The notes beneath the pieces were generated by a model. That model worked only from the letters and a program-made list of their open reading frames with translations, did no database searches and was not told where the DNA came from. The translations under genes and the position numbers were made by a program. Shown piece after piece: positions 53,432 through 62,467 of a stretch of 64,000 nt of DNA. The first letter of the stretch is position 1. Each line of letters opens with the position of its first letter. Source of the DNA: Comamonas halotolerans (lineage in GTDB: Bacteria; Pseudomonadota; Gammaproteobacteria; Burkholderiales; Burkholderiaceae_C); the NCBI RefSeq assembly GCF_030162935.1, contig NZ_JASAUZ010000074.1:1-64000 (forward strand), given 5' to 3'.

Positions 53432-54837
53432 GGTTGCTCCTTCGTTTCACGGGGCTCGACAAACTTGCCTACTGTGGCCGTTGGGTCCAGACGCACCTGC
53501 TGCAAGGACATCCCCAACAGCAACCAGAACAGGGCCACTAGCACCGGGGTAAAACTGAAATAGTGATCAAACAAGCCCGTGAGCAATGCGGCCAAAACTC
53601 CCGCTGTACATCCCAGCCAAATCGCGTTGTCAGCTGTCACACGACGCACAGCTCCCAATGGTCGGACCTCACGCCACCATGCGACCGTGATGGCTACGAA
53701 TAACAGCATTCCGGGCACACCTATCTTGTAAATAAAGTTCAGCCACAGATTGGAGATCCCCAACAACCCACTCCCTGGAACTGGCGGATCGGTCTTGAAG
53801 CCGATTCCCAACGGATAACGCGACATAGCCTCTGGGAAACGCGCGTATTCGTCAAAACGGATCTCAGTACTGGCGTTGGTCGAAGAAAACATGGTGGCCA
53901 AACGCTCCTGCAAGGGGGGATAAAACAATACCAAGGCAACTGCCAAAGCCATTCCCAGACCCAGGATGCGGCCGCTATACGGTACACGGCGAAAACTCAA
54001 CCAAAGCAACACCAATGCCAGGGCCAAAATAGCACCACGGGAAATACTGAATAGCAACCCAGCACACCCCAGCAGCGCCACCCCCAAACCCAGCAGCCGC
54101 CGCCACCCCCGCTGTGTCCAGCCATAAAACAAGGCCAGCGGGATGAACAAAGCCAGCACACCACCCGTGAGATTGGGATGGACCCATGGAGAAGCCATGC
54201 GCTGATAGTTGGCGGAGAAAATATCCTTTACAGCCTCTGGGTGGGCGTAGCGTAAGTCAGCAAGCAGCGGGATCATGCTCATCGCATTGCGGTCCTTGAG
54301 GAACATACCGACAGACAGCAGCAACATCAGCAAGTTGCCCAGTAGCAATGCAACCACCAATTGGTCGCGCTCTTGCGCGCCGCGCAGCAATAGCGGCACC
54401 AGCAGCAATGGTGAAAGATTGCTGAGCCATCGCAACCAATTGGATAATCCAGCTCCTTCGGCATTGACCATCAGCATGCCAGCCACCAAGGGAACGCAGC
54501 TAAATAGCATCAGCGCGCACATTATTCGCTCAGGTACCCGCCATGGCGTGACCAAACCCTGCTGAACAAATGGCGCCTGACACAGCAGACCGCACCAAGT
54601 CAATGCCAACATGGCTTCGCTCAACGTTGTGCGTACCCCAAGATTCACCGTCGTGTACGGAATACTAGTTGCCAGCACCGCAAACAGCAGCAACCCCCAC
54701 AGAGGACGTCGCAGCAATGTGAGTGCCAGTGCTGCACCTGCCAGCAGCACAGCCACACTGCCACCTGGCAACACCCATAAAAGAGCACCGAACGCAAGAC
54801 CGGAAACAACGGCAACCAGTATGCCTGCGGGCATCAT
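53428..54837 (-). CDS. O-antigen polymerase/ligase-like membrane protein (Wzy type)
   Basis: A 469-residue membrane protein with about 12 hydrophobic segments and a long periplasmic loop (about residues 300-380), which is the layout of the Wzy/WaaL family. A glutamate/arginine-rich segment around SPWVHPNLTGGVLALFIPLA is typical. It should join repeat units in the periplasm. It overlaps both neighbours by 4 bp (ATGA), which shows a tightly coupled operon. Polymerase is favoured over ligase because of the exopolysaccharide context. Confidence 0.85.
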   Translation of the reverse strand: MMPAGILVAVVSGLAFGALLWVLPGGSVAVLLAGAALALTLLRRPLWGLLLFAVLATSIPYTTVNLGVRTTLSEAMLALTWCGLLCQAPFVQQGLVTPWRVPERIMCALMLFSCVPLVAGMLMVNAEGAGLSNWLRWLSNLSPLLLVPLLLRGAQERDQLVVALLLGNLLMLLLSVGMFLKDRNAMSMIPLLADLRYAHPEAVKDIFSANYQRMASPWVHPNLTGGVLALFIPLALFYGWTQRGWRRLLGLGVALLGCAGLLFSISRGAILALALVLLWLSFRRVPYSGRILGLGMALAVALVLFYPPLQERLATMFSSTNASTEIRFDEYARFPEAMSRYPLGIGFKTDPPVPGSGLLGISNLWLNFIYKIGVPGMLLFVAITVAWWREVRPLGAVRRVTADNAIWLGCTAGVLAALLTGLFDHYFSFTPVLVALFWLLLGMSLQQVRLDPTATVGKFVEPRETKEQP

Positions 54838-55940
54838 GCACGCATCTCCAGCAGCAAATGACGAAGGCGCTCACGGTAAGCCTCGGCGTTGAAGCGCTGC
54901 GCCCACTGCATCAACTGACCTGCTGACAGTGGATAGTCCTGGACTGCATAACGCAACATGCATTGCAACAGCGCTGCAGGATCATGTGGCGGAAATCGTG
55001 GCGCTTGTCCGGGAGCGACTTCGTCAAGGGCAGAGCCGCTGGCGACAATCACCGGTGTACCAGCATGGCAAGCCTCAATCACAGGCAGACCAAAACCTTC
55101 CGCAAACGATGGTTGCCACAAACACAATGCATGGGCATACAGCTGATGCAATTGTGCATCGCTGAGTCCCTGCCTCCAATGCACTCCGGGCAATGATGCC
55201 AGCTCTGCAGGTACATCCGAGGGGTGCCCTACCAGCACCAACTCAGGCACCCTCTCAGAGGACAAACGCGCTTTGTGCCAACTCTCCAAGAAAAGCACAA
55301 TGTTTTTGCGTGGTTCCCGCGTACCTACCAGCAGCCAGTAGCGTTGCGGCACGTCTGATGGTGATATGCCGGCCTCTTCCAGAACAAAGGACTCAACTTG
55401 ATTCGGCAACAGGCGCAGACGTTGTACTGCCCACGGAAAACGCCGCGCCACTTCACGACATGTGAACAAAGAGGGGCACCACACCTGGTCTGCGCGCCAC
55501 AGCGACCAGGCAATCGACAGCGTGTCGATGCCCCGGTAGGCCATTGCCTGCAGCCATAATCGGTGGGCATTGCGCTCCGTGAGCTGGAAAAGATCATGGA
55601 GTAAAAGCACATGCCGCACGCCTGCCGGCTTGTGTGCAATCGGCAACCCCATATTGGCTGTTGCTATATATAGTATGATGTCATGCTGGCGCAATGCTCG
55701 CGGCAAAAAACGCCGTTCAAACGCCCAGCGTCTTTGCGGGCGCTGCACGCCTTGCAAAGCACCTCCCCAGGGAGGGCATTGAACATGCTGACGCTCAGGT
55801 GCATCCAGAGGGGCTTCCCCGAACAATAGCAGCTCAGCCCCTTCTTCAGCGCGCAGGGCTTGCTCCAGCGCGAAGACCTGGCGTGCAATTCCTGATTTTG
55901 GCGCCACCATTGCAGGACGGTAGTCAAGACCTATGCGCAT
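54834..55940 (-). CDS. GT4-family glycosyltransferase A
   Basis: A 368-residue retaining glycosyltransferase of the GT-B fold. The C-terminal donor-site segment ALCLWQPSFAEGFGLPVIEA has the E-x7-E pattern of GT4, and LVGTREPRKNI is the hinge region. It adds a sugar to the lipid-linked repeat unit in the cytosol. I chose the ATG at 55940 (MRIGLDYRPAMV), overlapping the stop of the upstream gene by 10 bp; the frame opens earlier but that part lies inside that gene. Donor and acceptor are unknown. Confidence 0.88.
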   Translation of the reverse strand: MRIGLDYRPAMVAPKSGIARQVFALEQALRAEEGAELLLFGEAPLDAPERQHVQCPPWGGALQGVQRPQRRWAFERRFLPRALRQHDIILYIATANMGLPIAHKPAGVRHVLLLHDLFQLTERNAHRLWLQAMAYRGIDTLSIAWSLWRADQVWCPSLFTCREVARRFPWAVQRLRLLPNQVESFVLEEAGISPSDVPQRYWLLVGTREPRKNIVLFLESWHKARLSSERVPELVLVGHPSDVPAELASLPGVHWRQGLSDAQLHQLYAHALCLWQPSFAEGFGLPVIEACHAGTPVIVASGSALDEVAPGQAPRFPPHDPAALLQCMLRYAVQDYPLSAGQLMQWAQRFNAEAYRERLRHLLLEMRA

Positions 55941-57151
55941 GTCGCCTCCACATCCACCGTCATTGACTGGGCCTGACGGTAGACCTGCTCCAGCGCTTGA
56001 GCTACTCTCTCCCAATCATGGTTAAGGCATACGTACTGGCGCCCCGCCTCACCGAACTGGGCTGCCTTCTGCGGTGAACGCAGTAATTCATCCAGTGCAC
56101 CAGCGATCGACCGGGCATCTTCTCCAAGCAAATAATGCTCTCGGGAAAAAATGTCCAACCCCGAAACACCTTGGCTCGTGCTCACGAGTGGAAGCCCTCC
56201 TGCCAGGGCTTCCAACACCTTGAGTTTAGAACCACCTCCATGCCGCAAAGGGGCCACAAATGCTGCACATTGGCGTTGCAACACCCTCAAATCGGAAACG
56301 AATCCATGCCACTCAATGCGCTCATCCGGCCAGCGCTCTGCCCAGGAGGCAGGCAACGCATGTCCCGCAATTGCTAGTTTGGCCTCGGGCTGTTGCCGCC
56401 ACAGTTGAGGAGCTACTTCATCCAACAACCACTGCACTGCATCAACATTCGGTGCATATTCGTAGTTCCCCACAAACAGCACGCGTTTGGAAGCTGGCGC
56501 CGGATGCACCTCAGCAAAGGCTTGGCAGTCCACCCCATTGACGACCACATCCACCGGCGTGCGAGTTAATGCACGCATACGCTCCGCGTCTGCCTCTGTA
56601 ACGGCAATCACGCGCTGCGCCGCATTGAACACCTGCCGCTCCCAGCGTCTACAGCGCCACTGATCCCACTTCACAAATGGCCAAGCCCACCGAGGGAAAC
56701 GTCCATAGGTCGCCCCACCCAAGCTGGATTCCAGATTGTGCTCGGTCAGCACAAATGGCTGAGAGCACTTCCTCAGCCCCTCTGCATAAGGCTGAAAGCT
56801 GTAGCTATGCTCAATCTGCACAATATCCCATCGCTCTTGCAGGAGAGCTTCAAACCGATCACTCAACGCGGGGGCCAGGCCATTGACAGTGGCCAGCAAG
56901 GGCCAGGGAGCACACAGCGCTGCAGCCAATGTTTGAGGATGCCTCAACGCGCGCCTGGGTAAAACAATCAGGCGCTCAAGCATAGGCTCCAGTGCCTGGC
57001 ATGTTTGTGCATCCAATGCTTGCTTGGACTGAACCAGCAAGGTGATGCGATGGCCTCGTGCACTCAGGTTGCGCAAGAGGTGGTACTGGCGCGTTTTGCC
57101 ACCACTGCTGGTTGGCCATGGCAGATAAGGAAGAATCCACAGAACCTTCAT
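55931..57151 (-). CDS. GT4-family glycosyltransferase B
   Basis: A 406-residue GT-B glycosyltransferase. The N-terminal MKVLWILPYLPWPTSSGGK is typical of the family branch often found with exopolysaccharide clusters; the donor-site segment is GGGSKLKVLEALAGGLPLVS. It is followed by GT4 gene A with a 10-bp overlap and lies 7 bp behind the glycosidase gene. Donor sugar and linkage are unknown. Confidence 0.88.
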   Translation of the reverse strand: MKVLWILPYLPWPTSSGGKTRQYHLLRNLSARGHRITLLVQSKQALDAQTCQALEPMLERLIVLPRRALRHPQTLAAALCAPWPLLATVNGLAPALSDRFEALLQERWDIVQIEHSYSFQPYAEGLRKCSQPFVLTEHNLESSLGGATYGRFPRWAWPFVKWDQWRCRRWERQVFNAAQRVIAVTEADAERMRALTRTPVDVVVNGVDCQAFAEVHPAPASKRVLFVGNYEYAPNVDAVQWLLDEVAPQLWRQQPEAKLAIAGHALPASWAERWPDERIEWHGFVSDLRVLQRQCAAFVAPLRHGGGSKLKVLEALAGGLPLVSTSQGVSGLDIFSREHYLLGEDARSIAGALDELLRSPQKAAQFGEAGRQYVCLNHDWERVAQALEQVYRQAQSMTVDVEATCA

Positions 57152-57158
57152 GTACTTT

Positions 57159-58481
57159 TCACCAAATCAAGATCTGCAAGCTGGGCAACACGGGTAACTG
57201 CAACCCTTTTTCGTCATGCCATTCACGCTGTGAACCATCCAATGGCTGATGCAGGACTGCTTGAAGCAAGCCAGGAAACCGAAGTTGTCCAGCGTGAGCC
57301 CCCCAGAACATCAGAAGCTGTCGACCATCCTCACGTTGCCAAGCAATGGCATGCAGGTCATGCGTTACGCCCTCCATTGCCGGCAATTCGGCGGGTGTCA
57401 GCGCGGGACCAGTGATTTGCAGGAAACGTTGTAAAGCCATGTATACGGGTTTGGGCTGTCCTTGCAGATCCAACAACCCATAGCTGCGATCGCGAACCGT
57501 GGCTCGGCCGTCCAAATCGGACAAAGCGAACAAGAAGACCCTGTCAAAGTCCAGCGCACTCATCAATGCCAATCGGCGCAGCAGATAATCTGCCTGCCCG
57601 TGCTCGCCAATGATTTCCTGCTCTTCTTTGGGGCCCGCATAACTGGACCACCCCCATTCTGTGGCCCAGATTCGTCGCACACCCGCAGTCCGCAGCGTGC
57701 GGTTAAGTTGCTGCGCACGCAATACAAAGTCACTGTCACGTGGTACATCTCCTTCTGGGTGCAGTGAGTACGGGTGGTATGCCACCACGGTGTCGAGTTT
57801 CACCACCCCCATCTTGCCCAGAGCCTCCAGCATCAGCCCACCACGCCCGGGCATCTGGCTGTAATAAGCCATCCCTCCCATGACCACCGTCTTGCCAGGG
57901 ACCGCCTGACGCAACGCACGTACTGAGGCCTGCAACAACTTGCCATATTGCTCGGGGTGAGCCCAAGGTCGCCAAAAAGACGGAAGATTGGGTTCATTCC
58001 ATACTTGCCATGCATTGATACTGGGATAACGACGCGCCAGCAAAACCATGCGTTCAGCGAAGACCTCGGGCTCACGCGGCGGATATTGATCAGGAGTCTT
58101 TGAAACGCGAGGTGCAGTGGTTGCAAATGGCGCCGAGCCGACCAAGTAAAACACCGATTTCAGTTGTTTGGTCTTCAGGACCTGGACCAACGCATCCAGC
58201 TCGCTCAATCGATACTGCTGGGCCTCAGGCTCCAGCCGATCCCAGTGCAAATCCACACGCAGCCATTCCAGCCCCAAGTCCTTCCACGACTGAAGCTGCT
58301 GTTGATACTGGTCGGAGGTGAACCACAAAAGATGGGCATTCACACCTAAGAAATCCTTCCAGTGCACGGTCCTCTGCGGCCTTAGTAACCTGGCCGAGGA
58401 AGGAGAAGAAGCCGCAAGCGTGCATCCTCCTGCCCCCAGCCAGGCCGCAGCGATGATTTGGTGAAAGCTGCGACGTTGCAT
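57159..58481 (-). CDS. Clan-A glycoside hydrolase of the exopolysaccharide cluster (PslG-like)
   Basis: A 440-residue exported protein with a TIM-barrel glycosidase domain. The acid/base glutamate is E163 in WQVWNEPNLPSFW and the nucleophile E275 in WATEWGWSS, the pattern of GH39/GH5 enzymes. The N-terminus MQRRSFHQIIAAAWLGAGGC has an RR-pair and a cysteine at 20, so Tat export or a lipoprotein anchor is possible but the lipobox is weak. PslG of the Pseudomonas Psl cluster is a comparable enzyme that trims its own polymer. The ATG at 58481 lies one base behind the previous stop codon. Confidence 0.85.
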   Translation of the reverse strand: MQRRSFHQIIAAAWLGAGGCTLAASSPSSARLLRPQRTVHWKDFLGVNAHLLWFTSDQYQQQLQSWKDLGLEWLRVDLHWDRLEPEAQQYRLSELDALVQVLKTKQLKSVFYLVGSAPFATTAPRVSKTPDQYPPREPEVFAERMVLLARRYPSINAWQVWNEPNLPSFWRPWAHPEQYGKLLQASVRALRQAVPGKTVVMGGMAYYSQMPGRGGLMLEALGKMGVVKLDTVVAYHPYSLHPEGDVPRDSDFVLRAQQLNRTLRTAGVRRIWATEWGWSSYAGPKEEQEIIGEHGQADYLLRRLALMSALDFDRVFLFALSDLDGRATVRDRSYGLLDLQGQPKPVYMALQRFLQITGPALTPAELPAMEGVTHDLHAIAWQREDGRQLLMFWGAHAGQLRFPGLLQAVLHQPLDGSQREWHDEKGLQLPVLPSLQILIW

Positions 58482-58482
58482 G

Positions 58483-59661
58483 TCAGCGCCCTTCCTCGAT
58501 GACCTGACGGAACATGGCCGCAAAGCGTCCGGCGATCTGCGTCCAGCCACGCGCTTGTCCGATGGACTGAGCTCGAGTGGCCCACTGTTGCGCTAGCGCA
58601 GGCTTTTGCAGCAACTGTGCAATAGCTGCAGCCAGCGCAGCCACATCTCCCTGGGCATATGTTGTCCCATTGCCACTGATGACTTCCTCGCCAAAGGCTC
58701 GTGCGTCCGACGTGATCACACCACGCCCACAGGCATTGGCCCAGGACAGTGCACCACTGGTACCACGCATTTCCCCTAACCAGGCCAATTTGCGTGACTC
58801 TCTGTACGGCAGCACCATCACATGATGCGACTGGATAGTTGCAGCAATCTCTGCAGCAGGCAGATCTGGCAGCCAGTCCACCATATCACTCAAACCACGT
58901 TCAGCGACACGCTGACGCAATTGGTCCAGGTAATTGCCATGGCCCTGGAAAGCCATATCAGGCGCTGTTCCTCCTGCCAGCGTCAAGCGCACCTTGTCAC
59001 TCAGATCGGGCTGTGCTTGCAGGACCTGCGCCAGCGCATCCAAGAGATTTTCAATTCCTTTGCCTCTGTAAATGAAACCGAAATACAGCAGGCGCAAAGG
59101 TTGCAATGGCGGCAATGGCTGCTGCGCCAAGGTGAGATTGCCGTGCGGTATTACCGTCAACTGCTCCGGACGAAGATGCATGCGCTGCTTCAAGCGCTGG
59201 CCGCCCAACTCGGTCAGTGTCACAAGTCGACGCACTCCCCGTGCTAGGCTGCGTTCTTCACGCAATGTCCACGGATCCGCCAGAAGTGCTGCTGCCTGTG
59301 GAAATGGCGATGGCAGGTGCTCTGCAGGACGCAACAGCCACGGCAGTTGCGCTCGGCGCCAGACTAGACGTTCAGGGTCATGCACTGTAGCCGTCAGAGG
59401 CAATGCCGGAAAGTATTGCTGTAAATGGCGTAAAGCTTGGAACTCGCCCGTTCGCCCTCCCCCCAGTTCTGCGTGAACCAGAGAAAAATTACGCCATTCG
59501 ATTGTGCGCATTCGCTCACAGCGCTCCTTTGCATCATGACAGCCGAGCAAAGGCGTTTCCACCACAACTCCGTGTTCCGTCAGTGCTGCCCGAAAATGTG
59601 CAGCATAGTCCGCGATGCCGGTCTGCTCTGGCGGCAGTGGTGCCAATAGTGCTATCCGCAT
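58483..59661 (-). CDS. GT4-family glycosyltransferase C
   Basis: A 392-residue GT-B glycosyltransferase. It begins MRIALLAPLPPEQTGIADYA, the usual start of the family, and has LLYFGFIYRGKGIENLLDAL in the donor domain and GTSGALSWANACGRGVITS near the C-terminus. The ATG at 59661 overlaps the stop codon of the Wzc-like gene (ATGA). It is the third GT4 of the cluster, so together with the GT2 enzyme four sugar-adding enzymes are visible; the initiating transferase is not in the window. Confidence 0.88.
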   Translation of the reverse strand: MRIALLAPLPPEQTGIADYAAHFRAALTEHGVVVETPLLGCHDAKERCERMRTIEWRNFSLVHAELGGGRTGEFQALRHLQQYFPALPLTATVHDPERLVWRRAQLPWLLRPAEHLPSPFPQAAALLADPWTLREERSLARGVRRLVTLTELGGQRLKQRMHLRPEQLTVIPHGNLTLAQQPLPPLQPLRLLYFGFIYRGKGIENLLDALAQVLQAQPDLSDKVRLTLAGGTAPDMAFQGHGNYLDQLRQRVAERGLSDMVDWLPDLPAAEIAATIQSHHVMVLPYRESRKLAWLGEMRGTSGALSWANACGRGVITSDARAFGEEVISGNGTTYAQGDVAALAAAIAQLLQKPALAQQWATRAQSIGQARGWTQIAGRFAAMFRQVIEEGR

Positions 59662-61643
59662 CACTGCACACTCCGCCAACGCTGAAGGATATTCATCAGC
59701 CGTGCTGGAACTTCAAACCGGCGACGATTCAAGATGATGCCATCCACTTTTTTAAAGGCCGTGAGCAACAGCGACAAGGCGTTTTCCACCATTGGTACCG
59801 TACTGGTACGCGCCTGTACGACCAAAACAATCAAATCGGCACGACGTAAAACCAAGAACGCGTCTTGATTGCTGAGCAACGCCGAGACATCGAGCAATAC
59901 CAGTTCACCGGGTGCTGCTGACGCATCCCCTCCGCGACGCACCACAAAGCCGTTTTCCTTCAGAAGTGGTTCCAATTGGTCCATGATGAAATTCACTCCC
60001 TCGCCAGAACGAGCCGAGGTCAAGGCCAGAGCAACACCCTCTGAGCGAATGCGTTCCAGCGGTAGCAGTCCATACAAACGATAAACACTGGCAATCAGTG
60101 CATGACGGTCTACACCGTCGCTATCAGGGATGCTTGCCCACAGCGGCACACCAAAACGCTGCTGAATGCGTGCACCGTCATGAATGCGCTGGTCGAGCAA
60201 ATAGCAGATATAGATGACCAGCAATCCAACGCCAATCGCTGCAGGAAACGCAGCCAGCAAAATCATCAGGCTCTTGGGAAAAACGCGAGCAGCGTTCAGT
60301 GTGGCTTCTTCGATCTGCGCAATATTGCTGATCTGGCTGCTGTCCAAAGCATGGTCAATACGCGCCTTCTCCAAATTTTCAGCGTAGAGGGCATAGCTCT
60401 TTTCTGCAGTTTCCAGTTCAAGCTGCAGCCGGTTGAGCTCTGGTTCATCGCGGAGTACACGGTCACGCTCCTTGCGCAGGGCCTGTAGCTCTCGGTCGTA
60501 GTCCCCAATCTGCGCAGCCAGTTGCTGCTGTCTCAACTCCGCATCCATCAGTTGTTGGCGCGCATTGCTCACCAACGCATTAGGGGCAAGATTTTGAGAT
60601 CGTTCCAGCCGTTCCTTCTCCTGCTTGACCAAAGCCTCGACGTTGCGGATGTCCTGCTCAATGAGGCGTACCGGCGGTGCTTCATCTGTATAGGTCCGTA
60701 GCAGCCTTGTGCGCTCCACCTGCAACGCATTGAGCTGACGCTTCAGATCCAGCTGCGTCGGGTTAAGGCTGATTTCACGATCCGTCACCACTTCTGCCGG
60801 TTGATTGCGAATTTGCTGTCGTGCACCACCGGCCAAGCTCGCCAAACCTGTTCGTTCATTCTGCGCCGTGACCCGGGCATCGGTCAGCCGGTCAATCTGA
60901 TTGGTCAGATTCTCCAGCCGCGCTTTGGCACTAATGGAATCTATATCCTGTAATCCTTCCTGCAATTGTTCTTTAAGACTGCGGATACGGTGCGCCGTCT
61001 TGTCCATCTCACCTTGGTAGAAGCCGTGCAAGCTGGTGCGTCCGAGCACACGGGCACGTTCAGCTAAATACACCTCCACCCAGGTATTCAGCACTTTTTG
61101 CGCAACCACAGGGTCATCCCACACAAAGCGCATCTCAATAACGGCAGAGCCCGCTTCATGACTGGCCTGGAAGCTTTTCTCAAGCTTGCGGGCCAGACGC
61201 TGTTCATCGGTTTGCGGCTCCACAATGCCCAGTACCTGCAGCACACTACGCACACCATTCAATGTAGCTCCAACGGCACGCTTGACATGGTGCTTCACGG
61301 TCTTCCAGAAGCCTGTCGGCTGCTGGGCAGCAATTTCAGCCAGATAACGTTGTGCCACCTGGTGCACGATCGGGCGACCAGTGAGCAGCTTTTCTTCGTC
61401 GACAATCGGGTCACGCTGGGTGCTTGGCGCAACTAGAGTCTGGCGATTCTGAGCCTCAATGGGCAACGTTGTACTCTGGCGGTCCGGCTTGACCAGCAAA
61501 CGCGCATTGGATTCGTAACGTGCAGGCAGCAAGAACGCGCCCAGCACTGCCACCATTACCGTCACCAGTACAGCCCAACGGAATTCGCGCTGAAAAATAA
61601 AAAATAGGCGCAAGAGATCACGCAATGAGCGAATATCGATCAC
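59661..61643 (-). CDS. Wzc-like chain-length protein with degenerate tyrosine-kinase domain
   Basis: A 660-residue inner-membrane protein. A transmembrane segment (about 24-42) begins a Wzz-type periplasmic region with long coiled coils (about 200-450), a second transmembrane segment follows near 466-486, then a cytosolic domain shaped like a BY-kinase. At 542-550 the Walker A motif reads TSARSGEGV, without the lysine of the usual GEGKS/T. The second Walker region is VLLDVSALLSNQDAF and the C-terminus has no tyrosine cluster. It should still control chain length and contact the Wza-like channel, but kinase activity is not expected. It overlaps both neighbours by 1 to 4 bp. Confidence 0.9.
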   Translation of the reverse strand: MIDIRSLRDLLRLFFIFQREFRWAVLVTVMVAVLGAFLLPARYESNARLLVKPDRQSTTLPIEAQNRQTLVAPSTQRDPIVDEEKLLTGRPIVHQVAQRYLAEIAAQQPTGFWKTVKHHVKRAVGATLNGVRSVLQVLGIVEPQTDEQRLARKLEKSFQASHEAGSAVIEMRFVWDDPVVAQKVLNTWVEVYLAERARVLGRTSLHGFYQGEMDKTAHRIRSLKEQLQEGLQDIDSISAKARLENLTNQIDRLTDARVTAQNERTGLASLAGGARQQIRNQPAEVVTDREISLNPTQLDLKRQLNALQVERTRLLRTYTDEAPPVRLIEQDIRNVEALVKQEKERLERSQNLAPNALVSNARQQLMDAELRQQQLAAQIGDYDRELQALRKERDRVLRDEPELNRLQLELETAEKSYALYAENLEKARIDHALDSSQISNIAQIEEATLNAARVFPKSLMILLAAFPAAIGVGLLVIYICYLLDQRIHDGARIQQRFGVPLWASIPDSDGVDRHALIASVYRLYGLLPLERIRSEGVALALTSARSGEGVNFIMDQLEPLLKENGFVVRRGGDASAAPGELVLLDVSALLSNQDAFLVLRRADLIVLVVQARTSTVPMVENALSLLLTAFKKVDGIILNRRRFEVPARLMNILQRWRSVQ

Positions 61644-62464
61644 GGTCTGGCCCCATTGAAATAGTTGTTGGTGTTGCCACTGTTGGATATGTCTTGACCG
61701 CGTAGGTCATAGTTAAAGCCCAGCCCAATACCTTTGTTAATGGGGATCAACTTAGTGAAGTACATATCAATCGCTTCTACCGTGCGACCAATGCCAGAGG
61801 TGGGCACAAAAATCAGGTCGCCGCGCTGAAGCGCTACCGTTGGCCTGTCTGTGCTCTGCAGCATGGCGGCCAAATCAAAGAAGTACAGCTTGTAGCGCAG
61901 ATCTGCGCCCAACCGCATCAGCGCCACATTGTGGCTATCGGCCGAAGGGAGTACTCCGCCCGATGACAGCAACGCCTGCTCAATGGTCACCGTCCCGGAG
62001 AGATTGAAGAACGCTGGGTTAGGAACCGCCCCGCCAATAAACACACGGTTGCTGGGTGCAATCGCAATATTTACCGTCACCTGCGGTTCGCGATATATGC
62101 GCGCATTGCGCGTAGTGATTTCTTGCTGCACTTGCTGCGGCGTGCGTCCTGCCACATGTACCAAACCCACCATGGGCATCGAGATCAATCCATCAGGACG
62201 GACAAGAAAAAGTGTCATGTCATCCTTCTCTGCGGGCTCTTGCGCATCTCGAACGATACGCAGACTATCACCGGGCTGGACCAGAACCTCTGGAGCGGGC
62301 AAATCTGCAAGACTGTAGACCTCTGCATGGCGCAGCTTCAGCAAGTCAGCATCGGGCAGTGCAATATGGGCTGGCGTTGAGCATGCGCTCAGCAACGCTG
62401 CAATCAAACCAGCACAAGCACACCCACGCAAACGCGAAATCAAAGGAAAGGGCAAAGAAGGCAT
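61640..62464 (-). CDS. Wza-like polysaccharide export lipoprotein
   Basis: A 274-residue outer-membrane lipoprotein. The signal peptide ends in the lipobox LLSAC (cysteine 28). A Poly_export domain (about 55-145, with VLVQPGDSLRIVRDAQEP) and a SLBB-type domain (VFIGGAVPNPAFFNLSG) follow. It should form the export channel together with the Wzc-like protein. At 274 residues it is shorter than E. coli Wza (about 380), with only one clear SLBB domain. The C-terminus, GQDISNSGNTNNYFNGARP, is polar and has no evident transmembrane amphipathic helix. Confidence 0.9.
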   Translation of the reverse strand: MPSLPFPLISRLRGCACAGLIAALLSACSTPAHIALPDADLLKLRHAEVYSLADLPAPEVLVQPGDSLRIVRDAQEPAEKDDMTLFLVRPDGLISMPMVGLVHVAGRTPQQVQQEITTRNARIYREPQVTVNIAIAPSNRVFIGGAVPNPAFFNLSGTVTIEQALLSSGGVLPSADSHNVALMRLGADLRYKLYFFDLAAMLQSTDRPTVALQRGDLIFVPTSGIGRTVEAIDMYFTKLIPINKGIGLGFNYDLRGQDISNSGNTNNYFNGARP

Positions 62465-62467
62465 AGA

